From an uncultured Clostridia bacterium (lineage in GTDB: Bacteria > Bacillota > Clostridia > Lachnospirales > Bianqueaceae): 37,157 nucleotides of DNA. The translations under genes were made by a program, and so were the position numbers. Below the pieces are notes generated by a model. It saw only the letters and a list, made by a program, of their open reading frames with translations, did no database searches and had not been told where the DNA came from. Positions 24,452-33,032 of this stretch are shown here, piece after piece (positions within the stretch are counted from its first letter, which is position 1; each line of letters opens with the position of its first letter). The stretch is from positions 1 through 37,157 of the forward strand of contig CALBGL010000134.1 in NCBI GenBank assembly GCA_937892735.1, written 5' to 3'.

Positions 24452-25187
24452 AGTAGAAAATCTGAGGAAAGAGTTTATCATGCATATACGGAACGACGCG
24501 CAAATTGAAGGATTTGAAGGAATCTGCCTGGAGGTAGAAGCAGGTACGTTAACGGCAATCACAGGCCCCAGCGGTTGCGGAAAATCCTCTCTTTTGAAGT
24601 GTATTTACCGCACCTATACGCCAACAGGGGGACATGTATGGTACACGAGAGAAAACGGAGAGCCAATCGACTTGGCTACAGCGGAGCCTTGGGAAATCAT
24701 TGAGCTGCGTAAGCAGGAGATCGGGTATGTTTCACAGTTCTTCAACGTGATCCCGCGTGTATCAGCGATAGATATTCTGGTTCAGACACAAACTTCTCGC
24801 GGTGTGGAGGAGAAGGCGGCCCGAGAAAAAGCGGAGGAATATTTAAGCTGCGTGGGCATTTCCAAATCACTCTGGGATATGTATCCGGCAACTTTTAGTG
24901 GTGGTGAAAAACAACGACTCAATATCGCGAATGCGTTGATTACAAAGCCTCGCTTCCTACTGCTCGATGAACCGACCGCGTCTTTAGATAAGGTAAGCAA
25001 GGAATGGGTCATGAAGCTCATCCTGGATCTGAAGGATCAGGGAACTGCGATGCTTGGTGTTTTCCACGATGAGATTGCGATTCATACACTGGCAGATCAA
25101 CGTTTCGAGATGCGGGAACGTCATCTGGTGGACATGGATTATAAGATGGATTATGCTTCCGAGGTGCTGGCAGAGGCGATAGGGTAA
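24444..25187 (+). CDS. phnL: C-P lyase ABC protein PhnL
   Basis: This 247-aa ABC-type protein starts at ATG 24444 inside the phosphatase gene. It has Walker A GPSGCGKSS, YVSQFFNVIPRVSAIDIL after the Q-loop, signature FSGGEKQRLNIANAL and Walker B FLLLDEPTASLD. This motif style (GYVSQFLRVIPRVSALDVV in homologues) is typical of PhnL. PhnL acts with PhnGHI in the first step of C-P lyase chemistry and binds the core complex with PhnK. It is separated from phnK by phnM and the phosphatase gene. Confidence 0.93.
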   Translation: MVKVENLRKEFIMHIRNDAQIEGFEGICLEVEAGTLTAITGPSGCGKSSLLKCIYRTYTPTGGHVWYTRENGEPIDLATAEPWEIIELRKQEIGYVSQFFNVIPRVSAIDILVQTQTSRGVEEKAAREKAEEYLSCVGISKSLWDMYPATFSGGEKQRLNIANALITKPRFLLLDEPTASLDKVSKEWVMKLILDLKDQGTAMLGVFHDEIAIHTLADQRFEMRERHLVDMDYKMDYASEVLAEAIG

Positions 25188-25204
25188 GAAAGGTAGGATG
25201 GGAA

Positions 25205-26020
25205 ATGGTAGACATGCATGTACATTCCTGGTGGTCCGATGGGGACCGGAGTATAAAAGAATTGGTACAAATGGCTGAGGAAAAAGGGATTCAGGGTATT
25301 GTGATCTGTGATCATGATACCTTTTCTGGCGCTTCGGAGGTAAAGGAGACGGCATTCGAGACAGGATATCCCGTTTTCCTGGGCATTGAGATCTCCTGTA
25401 TGGATCCTGTAAGCAGAAAACAGGTGCATATTCTGGGGTATGGCCTGGATGAAGCGGGGCAGCGGAAGATCGATGCGTATTGCCGCCCTATTCGAGAGTC
25501 TATGCAGTCTGCCGTGAAAAAAAGCATAGAAGCCTTAGAGAATGCGGGATATCCTGTGACCGTGCCCGAAGTGGAAGCATTGGCGGGGCCTGGCGGAGGG
25601 ATATATAAGCAGATGGTGATGGAGATTCTGATCCAAAAAGGACGATGTAAAGAGCTGTATGGTTCTTTATATAAAGAATTATTCAAAACCGGCAGGGACG
25701 GGCAGCCTCCGATTGCCAGACTCACACCGCAATATGGGGATCCAGTCGAAACCGTCAGGCAGATCCGCATGGCGGGCGGTGCTCCTGTACTGGCACATCC
25801 TGGGCAGTATGATAATTTGGATCTCGTGCCGGCACTCGTTCAGGCAGGCCTTTTGGGGATCGAGGCGTATCATCCGAAGAATGACGTGGAGGAACTCAAG
25901 AGGGCCGTAGAGCTGGCAGAACAGTACGGGCTGCAGATGACAGGCGGATCGGATTTTCATGGTCGGTTCGGAGAGGGAGAAGTGCTGGGACAGGACTGGG
26001 TCCTGCATATGCCGTTTTGA
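25205..26020 (+). CDS. phnPP: PHP-family cyclic phosphate dihydrolase, likely PhnPP
   Basis: This 271-aa PHP-fold metal hydrolase is the last gene of the operon, 17 bp after phnL. The metal ligands are visible: DMHVHS (His5, His7), CDHDT (His37), GIEIS (Glu62), LAHPGQ (His198), EAYHP (His223) and GGSDFHG (Asp250, His252). A PHP enzyme of this kind from Eggerthella lenta and Clostridioides difficile, named PhnPP, opens 5-phosphoribosyl 1,2-cyclic phosphate through ribose 2,5-bisphosphate to ribose 5-phosphate and phosphate. No phnP or phnN is present here, which fits this replacement. The assignment is by family, motif and context. Confidence 0.85.
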   Translation: MVDMHVHSWWSDGDRSIKELVQMAEEKGIQGIVICDHDTFSGASEVKETAFETGYPVFLGIEISCMDPVSRKQVHILGYGLDEAGQRKIDAYCRPIRESMQSAVKKSIEALENAGYPVTVPEVEALAGPGGGIYKQMVMEILIQKGRCKELYGSLYKELFKTGRDGQPPIARLTPQYGDPVETVRQIRMAGGAPVLAHPGQYDNLDLVPALVQAGLLGIEAYHPKNDVEELKRAVELAEQYGLQMTGGSDFHGRFGEGEVLGQDWVLHMPF

Positions 26021-26026
26021 AGTGTA

Positions 26027-26055
26027 AAAAAAGAAGGGGGGCTCCCTTCTTTTTT
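26027..26055. terminator. Bidirectional terminator between phn operon and trpS
   Basis: AAAAAAGAAGGG (26027-26038) pairs with CCCTTCTTTTTT (26044-26055) around a 5-nt loop, giving a T tract on both strands. It lies between the convergent PhnPP and trpS genes. Confidence 0.9.
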
Positions 26056-26058
26056 CGT

Positions 26059-27147
26059 TTACTGCTGGCTGAATTTCTCTGCCTGGGACTGGATTAATTC
26101 CTGATCCTCAAAATAATCGATACGCATGGCATGCCGCACCTCTTTCAATGTCTGCGCCGCGACTTCACGAGCCGTCTCGCTGCCCTTTTTCAAGATATCA
26201 TAGACGGCTGGAATGTCTTTTTCGAATTCCTTACGCCGTGCACGAATCGGAGCAAGTTCCGCCTGCATCACCTGATTCAGAAAACGCTTGACTTTCACAT
26301 CGCCTAAACCACCGCGACGATAATGATCTTTCATCTCGTCCAGATTCTGATAGTCTGAGGAAAATTCTGCAAAATATTCGTCTTTGCAGAAGGCATCCAG
26401 ATATGTAAAGACTGGATTTCCTTCTACCTGACCCGGGTCAGATACCTTCAGATGGTTCGGATCTGTGTACATGGACATGATCTTCTGACGGACTTCCTCT
26501 TCCGGATCGGAAAGATAGATACAGTTGCCCAGAGATTTGCTCATCTTCGCCTTGCCATCGATGCCTGGCAGTCGCAGGCAGGCCTTATTATCCGGCAACA
26601 GCACGTCGGGCTCGACCAGGGTATCACCATAGACAGAATTGAACTTGCGGACAATCTCCCGAGTCTGTTCCAGCATGGGCAGCTGATCCTCACCTACGGG
26701 AACGGTTGTTGCTTTAAACGCGGTGATATCCGCCGCCTGACTGATCGGATATGTGAAGAATCCAACAGGAATGCTGGCTTCAAAGTTGCGCATCTGGATT
26801 TCGGATTTCACCGTAGGATTTCGTTGTAAACGAGAGACCGTGACCAGATTCATATAATAAAAGGAGAGTTCGCACAGCTCCGGAATCTGTGATTGGATGA
26901 ACAGCGTAGACTTCGATGGATCCAGGCCGCAGGCCAGATAATCCAATGCGACTTCGATGATATTTTGCCGCACTTTTTCCGGATGTTCCGCATTATCCGT
27001 CAGTGCCTGCGCGTCTGCGATCATGATAAAAATACGATCATATGCACCAGAATTCTGCAATTCTACGCGGCGTTTTAAAGAACCGACATAGTGTCCGACA
27101 TGCAGGCGGCCAGTGGGCCGGTCGCCTGTTAAGATGTTTTTTTTCAT
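26059..27147 (-). CDS. trpS: Tryptophan-tRNA ligase
   Basis: This 362-aa class I aminoacyl-tRNA synthetase has GDRPTGRLHVGHYVGS with the HIGH-like HVGH at 16-19 and the KMSKS loop at 201-205 (KAKMSKSLGN). These are in normal order and spacing, and length is normal for bacterial TrpS. It attaches tryptophan to tRNA-Trp in the cytoplasm. It lies 21 bp downstream of htpG and has no room for its own T-box leader, so it is probably transcribed with htpG. Confidence 0.96.
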   Translation of the reverse strand: MKKNILTGDRPTGRLHVGHYVGSLKRRVELQNSGAYDRIFIMIADAQALTDNAEHPEKVRQNIIEVALDYLACGLDPSKSTLFIQSQIPELCELSFYYMNLVTVSRLQRNPTVKSEIQMRNFEASIPVGFFTYPISQAADITAFKATTVPVGEDQLPMLEQTREIVRKFNSVYGDTLVEPDVLLPDNKACLRLPGIDGKAKMSKSLGNCIYLSDPEEEVRQKIMSMYTDPNHLKVSDPGQVEGNPVFTYLDAFCKDEYFAEFSSDYQNLDEMKDHYRRGGLGDVKVKRFLNQVMQAELAPIRARRKEFEKDIPAVYDILKKGSETAREVAAQTLKEVRHAMRIDYFEDQELIQSQAEKFSQQ

Positions 27148-27168
27148 TAGGGCCTCCCGTTTTATTTT

Positions 27169-29049
27169 TTATAGAAGATTCTGCATCAGATCCTGACTGC
27201 GCTGGATGAAAGCGGTGAGTTCACTGGCTTCCAGCGGACGGCTGGAAATTCGAGCCAGGTCATAGAGCTGAACAGCAATGGTCTTAGAAAGATCCTCATT
27301 GGTGGAATCAAGGAGCTTCTGTACGACGGGATTGGCCGCATTCAATACCAGTGTCTCGTCGTTCATAGGAGGCATCATTCCCATTCCGCCGTACATACGC
27401 ATCATATCCTGCATTCTGCGGCTCTCCTCGGAGACCTCCAGCATGGCGGACACCTTGGGATCCTTCAAGGACTCCAGACGAACCTTCAGTTTATCATTGC
27501 CAAGAGCGTCCTTAAAGAGCTTTTCAGCCTTTTCGGTCAATTCCACATCCTCCGCTAAGGAGTCGTCTTTCAGCGCTTCGGACAGATTGGCGTCGACACG
27601 GAAGAACTTTACGCCTTCCCGTTTGGATTCTACCTGGGAGATGAACGGCGGATCGATGGTCGTATCCAGTACCAGCACGTCGATATTCTGACCGGAAAGA
27701 GCTTCGATATATTGTGCCTGCTGCCGTGCGTCGGTGGTGTAGAATACTTTGTTTTCATGGGTTTCCTTGGCAGCTTCCAGATACTCGTCTAAGGTGACAT
27801 ATTTCTGAGACACGGCGGACTTATAGATAATGCAGCCATTCACGCGCTCCAGAAACTTGTCATTACGCAGGCAGCCATACTTGATGAAAGGATGAATATC
27901 CTCCCAATATTTCTCGTAGTCTTCCCGCTGAGAAGTGAAGAGAGATTTCAGCTTATCGGCGACTTTTCGGGTAATGTAATCGGAAATCTTGCGGACATAA
28001 CCGTCATTCTGCAAGAAGCTTCGAGATACGTTCAGCGGAATATCCGGACAATCGATAGCACCCTTGAGCAAAAGCAAGAATTCAGGAATGACTTCCTTTA
28101 CGTTATCTGCTACAAAGACCTGATTGCAGTACAGCTTTACCTGTCCTTCGGCGGATTCAAATTCGTTTCCCAGTTTCGGGAAATAAAGGATACCCTGCAA
28201 ATGGAAGGGGTAATCCATGTTCAAATGAATCCAGAACAAAGGCTCACGATAGTCCATGAAGACCTTATGATAGAATTCTTTATACTCTTCATCGGTGCAG
28301 TCCTTCGGATTCTTGGCCCAAAGAGGATGGATATCATTGATGGGCTCCGGCGCTTTTTTCTCCGGTACCGGATCAGAATCCTTACGATTCTTAGCTGCTT
28401 CTTCCTCGGCCTTCTTTTCTTCGGCAGGATTGGAAAGGTAGATGGGTACAGGCATGAAAGAACAGTATTTATTCAAGATACTGCGCAGATCCCAAGTATT
28501 GAGATACTTCTCGCCATCCTCATTGACGTGAAGGATGATGTCGGTACCACGCTGTGTTCGGGAGCCCTCGTTCATTTCATAGGAAGAACTGCCGTCACAG
28601 CTCCACAAAACTGCCTTGGCACCTTCCTGATGCGATAGGGTATGAATCTCTACGAGATTCGCCACCATAAATGCGGAATAGAAACCCAGCCCGAAGTGAC
28701 CGATAATAGGATCCTCAGACGCGTCTTTATACTTCTCCAAGAACTCGGCAGCGCCGGAGAAAGCAATCTGATTGATATACTTACGCACCTCTTCATCCGT
28801 CATACCAATTCCATTATCCGAAATAGTGATCGTCTTGCCTTCCGCATCGATCGTCACATGAACGGAAAATTCCTCCCCTTCAGGCAGCTGCACTTCTCCT
28901 AAAGAAGAAAGTTTCTTGATCTTGGCGATCGCGTCCGCCGCGTTGGAAACCAATTCACGAATAAAAATATCCTGATCAGAATACAACCATTTTTTTATAA
29001 TGGGAAATAGATTTTCACTGTGTATAGACAAACTTCCCTTTTCTTGCAT
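27169..29049 (-). CDS. htpG: Hsp90-family chaperone HtpG
   Basis: This 626-aa chaperone starts MQEKGSLSIHSENLFP. The N-terminal ATPase is intact: IRELVSNAADA (Glu31, Asn35/36 region), ISDNGIGMT (about 77-84) and IGHFGLGFYSAFMV (about 116-129). The middle and C-terminal domains are complete. Between N and middle domains is a charged, lysine- and glutamate-rich linker of about 33 residues (about 207-239, SNPAEEKKAEEE to PEPIND), longer than in E. coli HtpG. It is co-oriented with the small upstream gene and trpS. Confidence 0.96.
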   Translation of the reverse strand: MQEKGSLSIHSENLFPIIKKWLYSDQDIFIRELVSNAADAIAKIKKLSSLGEVQLPEGEEFSVHVTIDAEGKTITISDNGIGMTDEEVRKYINQIAFSGAAEFLEKYKDASEDPIIGHFGLGFYSAFMVANLVEIHTLSHQEGAKAVLWSCDGSSSYEMNEGSRTQRGTDIILHVNEDGEKYLNTWDLRSILNKYCSFMPVPIYLSNPAEEKKAEEEAAKNRKDSDPVPEKKAPEPINDIHPLWAKNPKDCTDEEYKEFYHKVFMDYREPLFWIHLNMDYPFHLQGILYFPKLGNEFESAEGQVKLYCNQVFVADNVKEVIPEFLLLLKGAIDCPDIPLNVSRSFLQNDGYVRKISDYITRKVADKLKSLFTSQREDYEKYWEDIHPFIKYGCLRNDKFLERVNGCIIYKSAVSQKYVTLDEYLEAAKETHENKVFYTTDARQQAQYIEALSGQNIDVLVLDTTIDPPFISQVESKREGVKFFRVDANLSEALKDDSLAEDVELTEKAEKLFKDALGNDKLKVRLESLKDPKVSAMLEVSEESRRMQDMMRMYGGMGMMPPMNDETLVLNAANPVVQKLLDSTNEDLSKTIAVQLYDLARISSRPLEASELTAFIQRSQDLMQNLL

Positions 29050-29073
29050 GTCTAAATTGCCTCCTTAATATAA

Positions 29074-29541
29074 TCACAGATTGAAAGCAATCTGCAGACG
29101 AGATAGTACCTTGGGAAAATGAGCGTCCCAGAACTGTGCATCACTGCGATCCATGGAGAAGACTCGCATGGATATCCCCCCGGTGACTTTTAAAACTCCA
29201 TCTTGAAAATGGATCGTCATCAAATAAGATTCCGCACCGATGGAAGTATGACCGTCCAGAAGAGAAACTGGACAAACCAGTACCATTTTCATCAGGGAAG
29301 GAGTGCGGCCAGCCTTGATAATGCTTGCCAGGACCTTGCGTACTTCGCTGAACAGAAGTCCTTCCGTCTTACGAGAGGCCCGTTCTGCTTCACTCAGGTA
29401 CCGAGAGTTTAGGGCGCCTGCGATGGAATACTGCGTGAGCGCAATAACTTCAGCGCCCTGGAAACCCCAATCATCAAAGGTGGGGGTCAGCAACAGCCGG
29501 TTCATGAAATCTTTCACATTGGATAGTGTGAGTGTAACCAT
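29074..29541 (-). CDS. Uncharacterised protein upstream of htpG, DUF5721-like
   Basis: This encodes 155 aa. ATG at 29541 was chosen because AAAGGGG lies 6 nt upstream; a TTG at 29559 precedes that site. The start MVTLTLSNVKDFMNRLLLTPTFDDWGF resembles the small Lachnospiraceae family DUF5721 from memory, but I cannot confirm this. The end, from ISMRVFSMDRSDAQFWD, is also family-like. It has no signal peptide or membrane helix and so is probably cytoplasmic. It is 24 bp upstream of htpG and driven by the same promoter. Confidence 0.7.
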   Translation of the reverse strand: MVTLTLSNVKDFMNRLLLTPTFDDWGFQGAEVIALTQYSIAGALNSRYLSEAERASRKTEGLLFSEVRKVLASIIKAGRTPSLMKMVLVCPVSLLDGHTSIGAESYLMTIHFQDGVLKVTGGISMRVFSMDRSDAQFWDAHFPKVLSRLQIAFNL

Positions 29542-29573
29542 GGAATACCCCTTTCTCAAATTGTACAGAAAAT

Positions 29574-29602
29574 ATTATAGCACGATTGTATGCGCCTAGC
29601 AA
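29574..29602 (-). promoter_or_regulatory. Sigma-A promoter for the small gene-htpG-trpS operon
   Basis: Read on the minus strand, TTGCTA (complement of 29597-29602), 17 bp, then perfect TATAAT (complement of 29574-29579). The -10 ends 32 bp before the ATG at 29541. No heat-shock CIRCE repeat is apparent. Confidence 0.75.
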
Positions 29603-29614
29603 GGGATTTTCGGC

Positions 29615-29642
29615 AAAAAAAGAAGGGTGCGGAAGCACCCTT
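29615..29642 (-). terminator. Terminator of the GltD-like gene
   Basis: On the minus strand AAGGGTGC / GCACCCTT (29635-29642 and 29623-29630) forms an 8-bp stem with a TTCC loop, followed by C and seven T (complement of A29615-29621). It lies about 60 bp after the GltD-like stop. Confidence 0.88.
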
Positions 29643-29700
29643 AAAATAAAAGGAAAAGATAAAAAGAAAGTAAGAAAAGAGGAGATATACAAAAATAAGA

Positions 29701-31002
29701 TTATTCAGGATCTTGCGGCTGTTCCACACCTTCCAGAGGATCAATCTCACCCTTGCGGGCCCGTTCTCCGGCTACATAGTTGGTGACATATTCATCAATA
29801 GCATCCGCCACCATCTTAGACTGGCGTACAGCCTGTACCACAGTTTTGGCTCCGGTCACAACATCACCGGAAGAAAATACGCCCGGACGGGTGGTACTGC
29901 CGTCTTCGTGGGTTTCAACAAGGCCGCGGTTATTGACATCAATACCGCGCGTACTATTCACGATGAGATGACGGGGACCCTGACCGATCGCGATGATGAC
30001 ATTGTCACATAGGAATTCACCCTCCGTACCGGGGATATCATCCCAACTCTTGGTTTCTTCATTCCAGGTGGTTTTGCGATACTTGACAGAATGCTCCGTG
30101 ATTTCATAAGGTTCTTTCTGGAACTCAAACTGTACTCCGTCAATCTTAGCGAATTCGACTTCACTCGGCAGAGCGGACATATCATCCGGCGAACCGCGGT
30201 AGAGTATGGTTACATCCCAGATATTCTGGCGAATCGCACTTCTGGCCGCATCAATAGCTACGTTTCCAGCACCAATGATGCAGAGTTTTTTGCCCAGACG
30301 GAAAGAAGAAGGGTCCTTTAGATAGTCGATGGCAAAGTGGACATTGCCCAAAGTCTGGCCTTTGATTCCCAGGGATCGGGGACGCCATACGCCAGTTCCG
30401 ATGAAAACAGCTTTATAACCGTCATTGAATAAATCATCAATGGTGATGGTGGTTCCTACTAAAATATTGGGACGAATCTTAATTCCCATATGAATCAGCT
30501 TTGTGTATAATCTCTCTAGGATATCCTTAGGCAGACGAAAACCAGGAATCCCATACTGTAATACACCACCAATCTTATCATGACTTTCGAACATCGTGAT
30601 ATTATATCCGCGTTTCGCAAGGATTACCGCGATGGTGATACCGGCAGGTCCAGTACCAATGATGGCGACGCGACGACATGGGTCAATAATTCGGGGAGGC
30701 GGAACCAATGCATCCAAATATAAATTTGAGATGTAGCGCTCGATTTTACTGAAGTGAACAGGTTCTCCCTTGATCCCCAACACACAATGGCCCTCACACT
30801 GATTTTCGTGCGGACATACATAAGCGCATACTAGAGAAAGAGGATTGTTCGAGAAGAGTATCTTGCCTGCCTTCCGTACTTCACCGGATTTCATCAGTGA
30901 AATTACCTTAGGAATCGGGGTATGTACAGGACATCCTTCCATACAGCGAGGTTTTTTACAATTTAAACAGCGATTCGCTTCTGCGGTGATGAGATCTGGC
31001 AT
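29701..31002 (-). CDS. NADPH-dependent glutamate synthase small-subunit-like oxidoreductase
   Basis: This 433-aa flavoprotein starts at ATG 31002 behind AGGAGG. The N-terminus has the iron-sulfur cysteines CLNCKKPRCMEGCPVHTPIP and a second set in CAYVCPHENQCEGHC. A FAD Rossmann motif (VAIIGTGPAGI, about 110-120) and an NADPH Rossmann motif (LCIIGAGNVAID) follow. In GOGAT the small subunit feeds electrons to the large subunit. No gltB-like large subunit is nearby, so this may be a stand-alone GltA-like enzyme or partner of another redox complex such as NfnAB or a sulfide dehydrogenase. It is a single-gene unit, divergent from deoC. Confidence 0.88.
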   Translation of the reverse strand: MPDLITAEANRCLNCKKPRCMEGCPVHTPIPKVISLMKSGEVRKAGKILFSNNPLSLVCAYVCPHENQCEGHCVLGIKGEPVHFSKIERYISNLYLDALVPPPRIIDPCRRVAIIGTGPAGITIAVILAKRGYNITMFESHDKIGGVLQYGIPGFRLPKDILERLYTKLIHMGIKIRPNILVGTTITIDDLFNDGYKAVFIGTGVWRPRSLGIKGQTLGNVHFAIDYLKDPSSFRLGKKLCIIGAGNVAIDAARSAIRQNIWDVTILYRGSPDDMSALPSEVEFAKIDGVQFEFQKEPYEITEHSVKYRKTTWNEETKSWDDIPGTEGEFLCDNVIIAIGQGPRHLIVNSTRGIDVNNRGLVETHEDGSTTRPGVFSSGDVVTGAKTVVQAVRQSKMVADAIDEYVTNYVAGERARKGEIDPLEGVEQPQDPE

Positions 31003-31050
31003 TTTTGACTCCTCCTTCCGGTCGTCATCTTGAACAAATCCAATAAATAA

Positions 31051-31079
31051 AGTATAGCATAAACGGGGAATTTATACAA
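31051..31079 (-). promoter_or_regulatory. Sigma-A promoter for the GltD-like gene
   Basis: On the minus strand TTGTAT (complement of 31074-31079), 17 bp, then TATACT (complement of 31051-31056). It is about 50 bp before the GltD-like ATG. Confidence 0.7.
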
Positions 31080-31114
31080 GAGTTTTTTGAAAGTTTTTTT
31101 GATTTTTATTCCGA

Positions 31115-31142
31115 TTGACTTTATCCGGGTAAAGAGTATAAA
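31115..31142 (+). promoter_or_regulatory. Sigma-A promoter for the deo operon
   Basis: TTGACT (31115-31120), 16 bp, TATAAA (31137-31142), about 30 bp before the deoC ATG. I saw no clear operator palindrome overlapping it. Confidence 0.6.
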
Positions 31143-31171
31143 ATAGAAAGAAAAGAGGAGGTACGTCTGCG

Positions 31172-31840
31172 ATGAATGTGCAGGAGATATGTGGCAAGAT
31201 TGATCATACGATATTACAGCCGGAGTGTACATGGGAGGAAGTGAGGAAGGTGTGTGAAGAGGCCGTAAAGTATAAAACTGCTACCGCCTGTATTCCACCT
31301 TCCTATGTGAGAACCGCCGCCAAATGGAGGAACCAGGAGGAAAATGATTTGAGAATTTGTACGGTTGTCGGTTTTCCTAACGGGTATCAAACTACATCGG
31401 TCAAGTGTTTTGAGGCAGAGCAGGTACTTCGGGATGGAGCGGATGAGATAGACATGGTTATTCATATTGGATGGGTGAAAGAGAAAAAATATGCAGAGTT
31501 ATTGGATGAAATACATAAGATACGTTCTATATGCGGAGAAAAAGTGCTGAAAGTGATTATCGAGACCTGTCTATTAAATGAATATGAGAAAATTAAAATG
31601 TGCGACATAGTGTCGGAATCAGGAGCTGACTTCATTAAAACATCGACGGGTTTTTCTAAAGAAGGAGCGACACCAGAAGATGTATCGCTCCTTCGAAAAT
31701 ATGTAAGTCCTTATGTACAAGTAAAGGCTGCTGGCGGTATTCGTTCGATCGCCGACGCAGTGTGGATGTTAGGAGCGGGAGCCGACCGGTTGGGAACCAG
31801 TTCTTTAATAAAAGCGATTGTAGGGAAGGCATTATTATAA
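31172..31840 (+). CDS. deoC: Deoxyribose-phosphate aldolase
   Basis: This 222-aa TIM-barrel aldolase splits 2-deoxyribose 5-phosphate into glyceraldehyde 3-phosphate and acetaldehyde. The Schiff-base lysine lies in FIKTSTGF, the second key lysine in VKAAGGIRS, and TVVGFPNGYQTT is the usual substrate loop. ATG 31172 follows AGGAGG. It heads deoC-deoB-cdd-pdp, a complete pyrimidine (deoxy)nucleoside salvage operon. Confidence 0.96.
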   Translation: MNVQEICGKIDHTILQPECTWEEVRKVCEEAVKYKTATACIPPSYVRTAAKWRNQEENDLRICTVVGFPNGYQTTSVKCFEAEQVLRDGADEIDMVIHIGWVKEKKYAELLDEIHKIRSICGEKVLKVIIETCLLNEYEKIKMCDIVSESGADFIKTSTGFSKEGATPEDVSLLRKYVSPYVQVKAAGGIRSIADAVWMLGAGADRLGTSSLIKAIVGKALL

Positions 31841-31856
31841 GAAAAGGAGGCGGAGT

Positions 31857-33032
31857 ATGATGGACATACATCGGGTTTTCTTGATCGTATTGGACAGTTT
31901 CGGCGTAGGAGAAACACCAGATGCGGGAGAATATGGAGATATCGGCAGCCATACGCTGCGTACGGTGACTGCCTGTGAGAATCTGAAGATTCCGAATCTG
32001 ACTCGTATGGGTTTATATCGGATTCCAGACATTGGCTGCCAGTCGAGGAAGATGACAACGGAACTTTGGGGATCCTATGGGAAGATGGCAGAATCTTCTA
32101 AGGGAAAGGATACGACTACGGGGCATTGGGAAATCGCGGGACTTGTTTCTCAAGAAGCGATGCCTGTCTTTCCACAGGGCTTTCCGGAGGAGGTTATACA
32201 ACCTTTTACAGAAGCAACAGGAAGAGGCGTGCTTTGTAACCGACCGTATTCGGGTACGCAGGTGATCGCAGACTTTGGGAAAGAACATATCCGTACAGGG
32301 AAATGGATCGTGTATACGTCGGCAGACAGTGTATTCCAGTTGGCTGCGCATGAGAATGTTGTGAGCGTGGAAGAACTATACGAAGCTTGTCGGATAGCCA
32401 GAAAGATTCTTCAAGGGCCTTATGGGGTGGGGCGTGTGATTGCAAGACCCTTTGCCGGGGAAGCCCCCTCCTTTTACCGTACGAGCCGTCGGCATGATTT
32501 TTCTCTGAAGCCAGGAGGGATGGTTTTGCCCGAACTTCTGCAGATGAATCAGCTGGATACTATCGCTATCGGTAAAATCTATGATATTTTTGCTGGGGTT
32601 GGATTTGACGCGCCGCATACCACACAGAACAATGCGGAAGGAATGGCGCTGACGGAGGCTTGTCTAAAGGAAGACTTTTATGGCTTATGCTTCACGAATC
32701 TAGTGGATTTTGATATGCTGTACGGGCATCGAAACGATCCGACAGGATATGCCGGAGCACTGACGGAGTTTGATCAATGGTTGGGCGATTTTCTGCCTCG
32801 GCTGGGAGAAAGAGACTGCCTGGTTATCACGGCAGATCATGGTTGTGATCCGGGAACCCCAAGCACGGATCACAGCCGGGAATATGTGCCGGTATGTATT
32901 TATTCCAAACAGCTGCCGCCGCGGCCGATCGGAATACGAAAGAGTTTTGCCGATCTGGGACGAACGATCGCTGCCTGGTTTGGAATTTCAGAAGGAATCC
33001 AAGGCGAATCTTTTGCGGAGATATGGTCATGA
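31857..33032 (+). CDS. deoB: Phosphopentomutase
   Basis: This 391-aa alkaline-phosphatase-superfamily enzyme interconverts (deoxy)ribose 1- and 5-phosphates. The N-terminal metal site is VFLIVLDSFGVGETPDA, the catalytic Thr region is GKDTTTGHWEIAG, and the C-terminal metals lie in ITADHGCDPGTPSTDHSRE. Length is normal. Two adjacent ATGs (31857 and 31860) follow AAAAGGAGG and either may be used. It overlaps cdd by 4 bp (ATGA). Confidence 0.97.
   Translation: MMDIHRVFLIVLDSFGVGETPDAGEYGDIGSHTLRTVTACENLKIPNLTRMGLYRIPDIGCQSRKMTTELWGSYGKMAESSKGKDTTTGHWEIAGLVSQEAMPVFPQGFPEEVIQPFTEATGRGVLCNRPYSGTQVIADFGKEHIRTGKWIVYTSADSVFQLAAHENVVSVEELYEACRIARKILQGPYGVGRVIARPFAGEAPSFYRTSRRHDFSLKPGGMVLPELLQMNQLDTIAIGKIYDIFAGVGFDAPHTTQNNAEGMALTEACLKEDFYGLCFTNLVDFDMLYGHRNDPTGYAGALTEFDQWLGDFLPRLGERDCLVITADHGCDPGTPSTDHSREYVPVCIYSKQLPPRPIGIRKSFADLGRTIAAWFGISEGIQGESFAEIWS

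Noticed and set aside
27148..27168. T-box riboswitch before trpS
   Set aside because: Only 21 bp separate htpG and trpS, far too short for a T-box leader.
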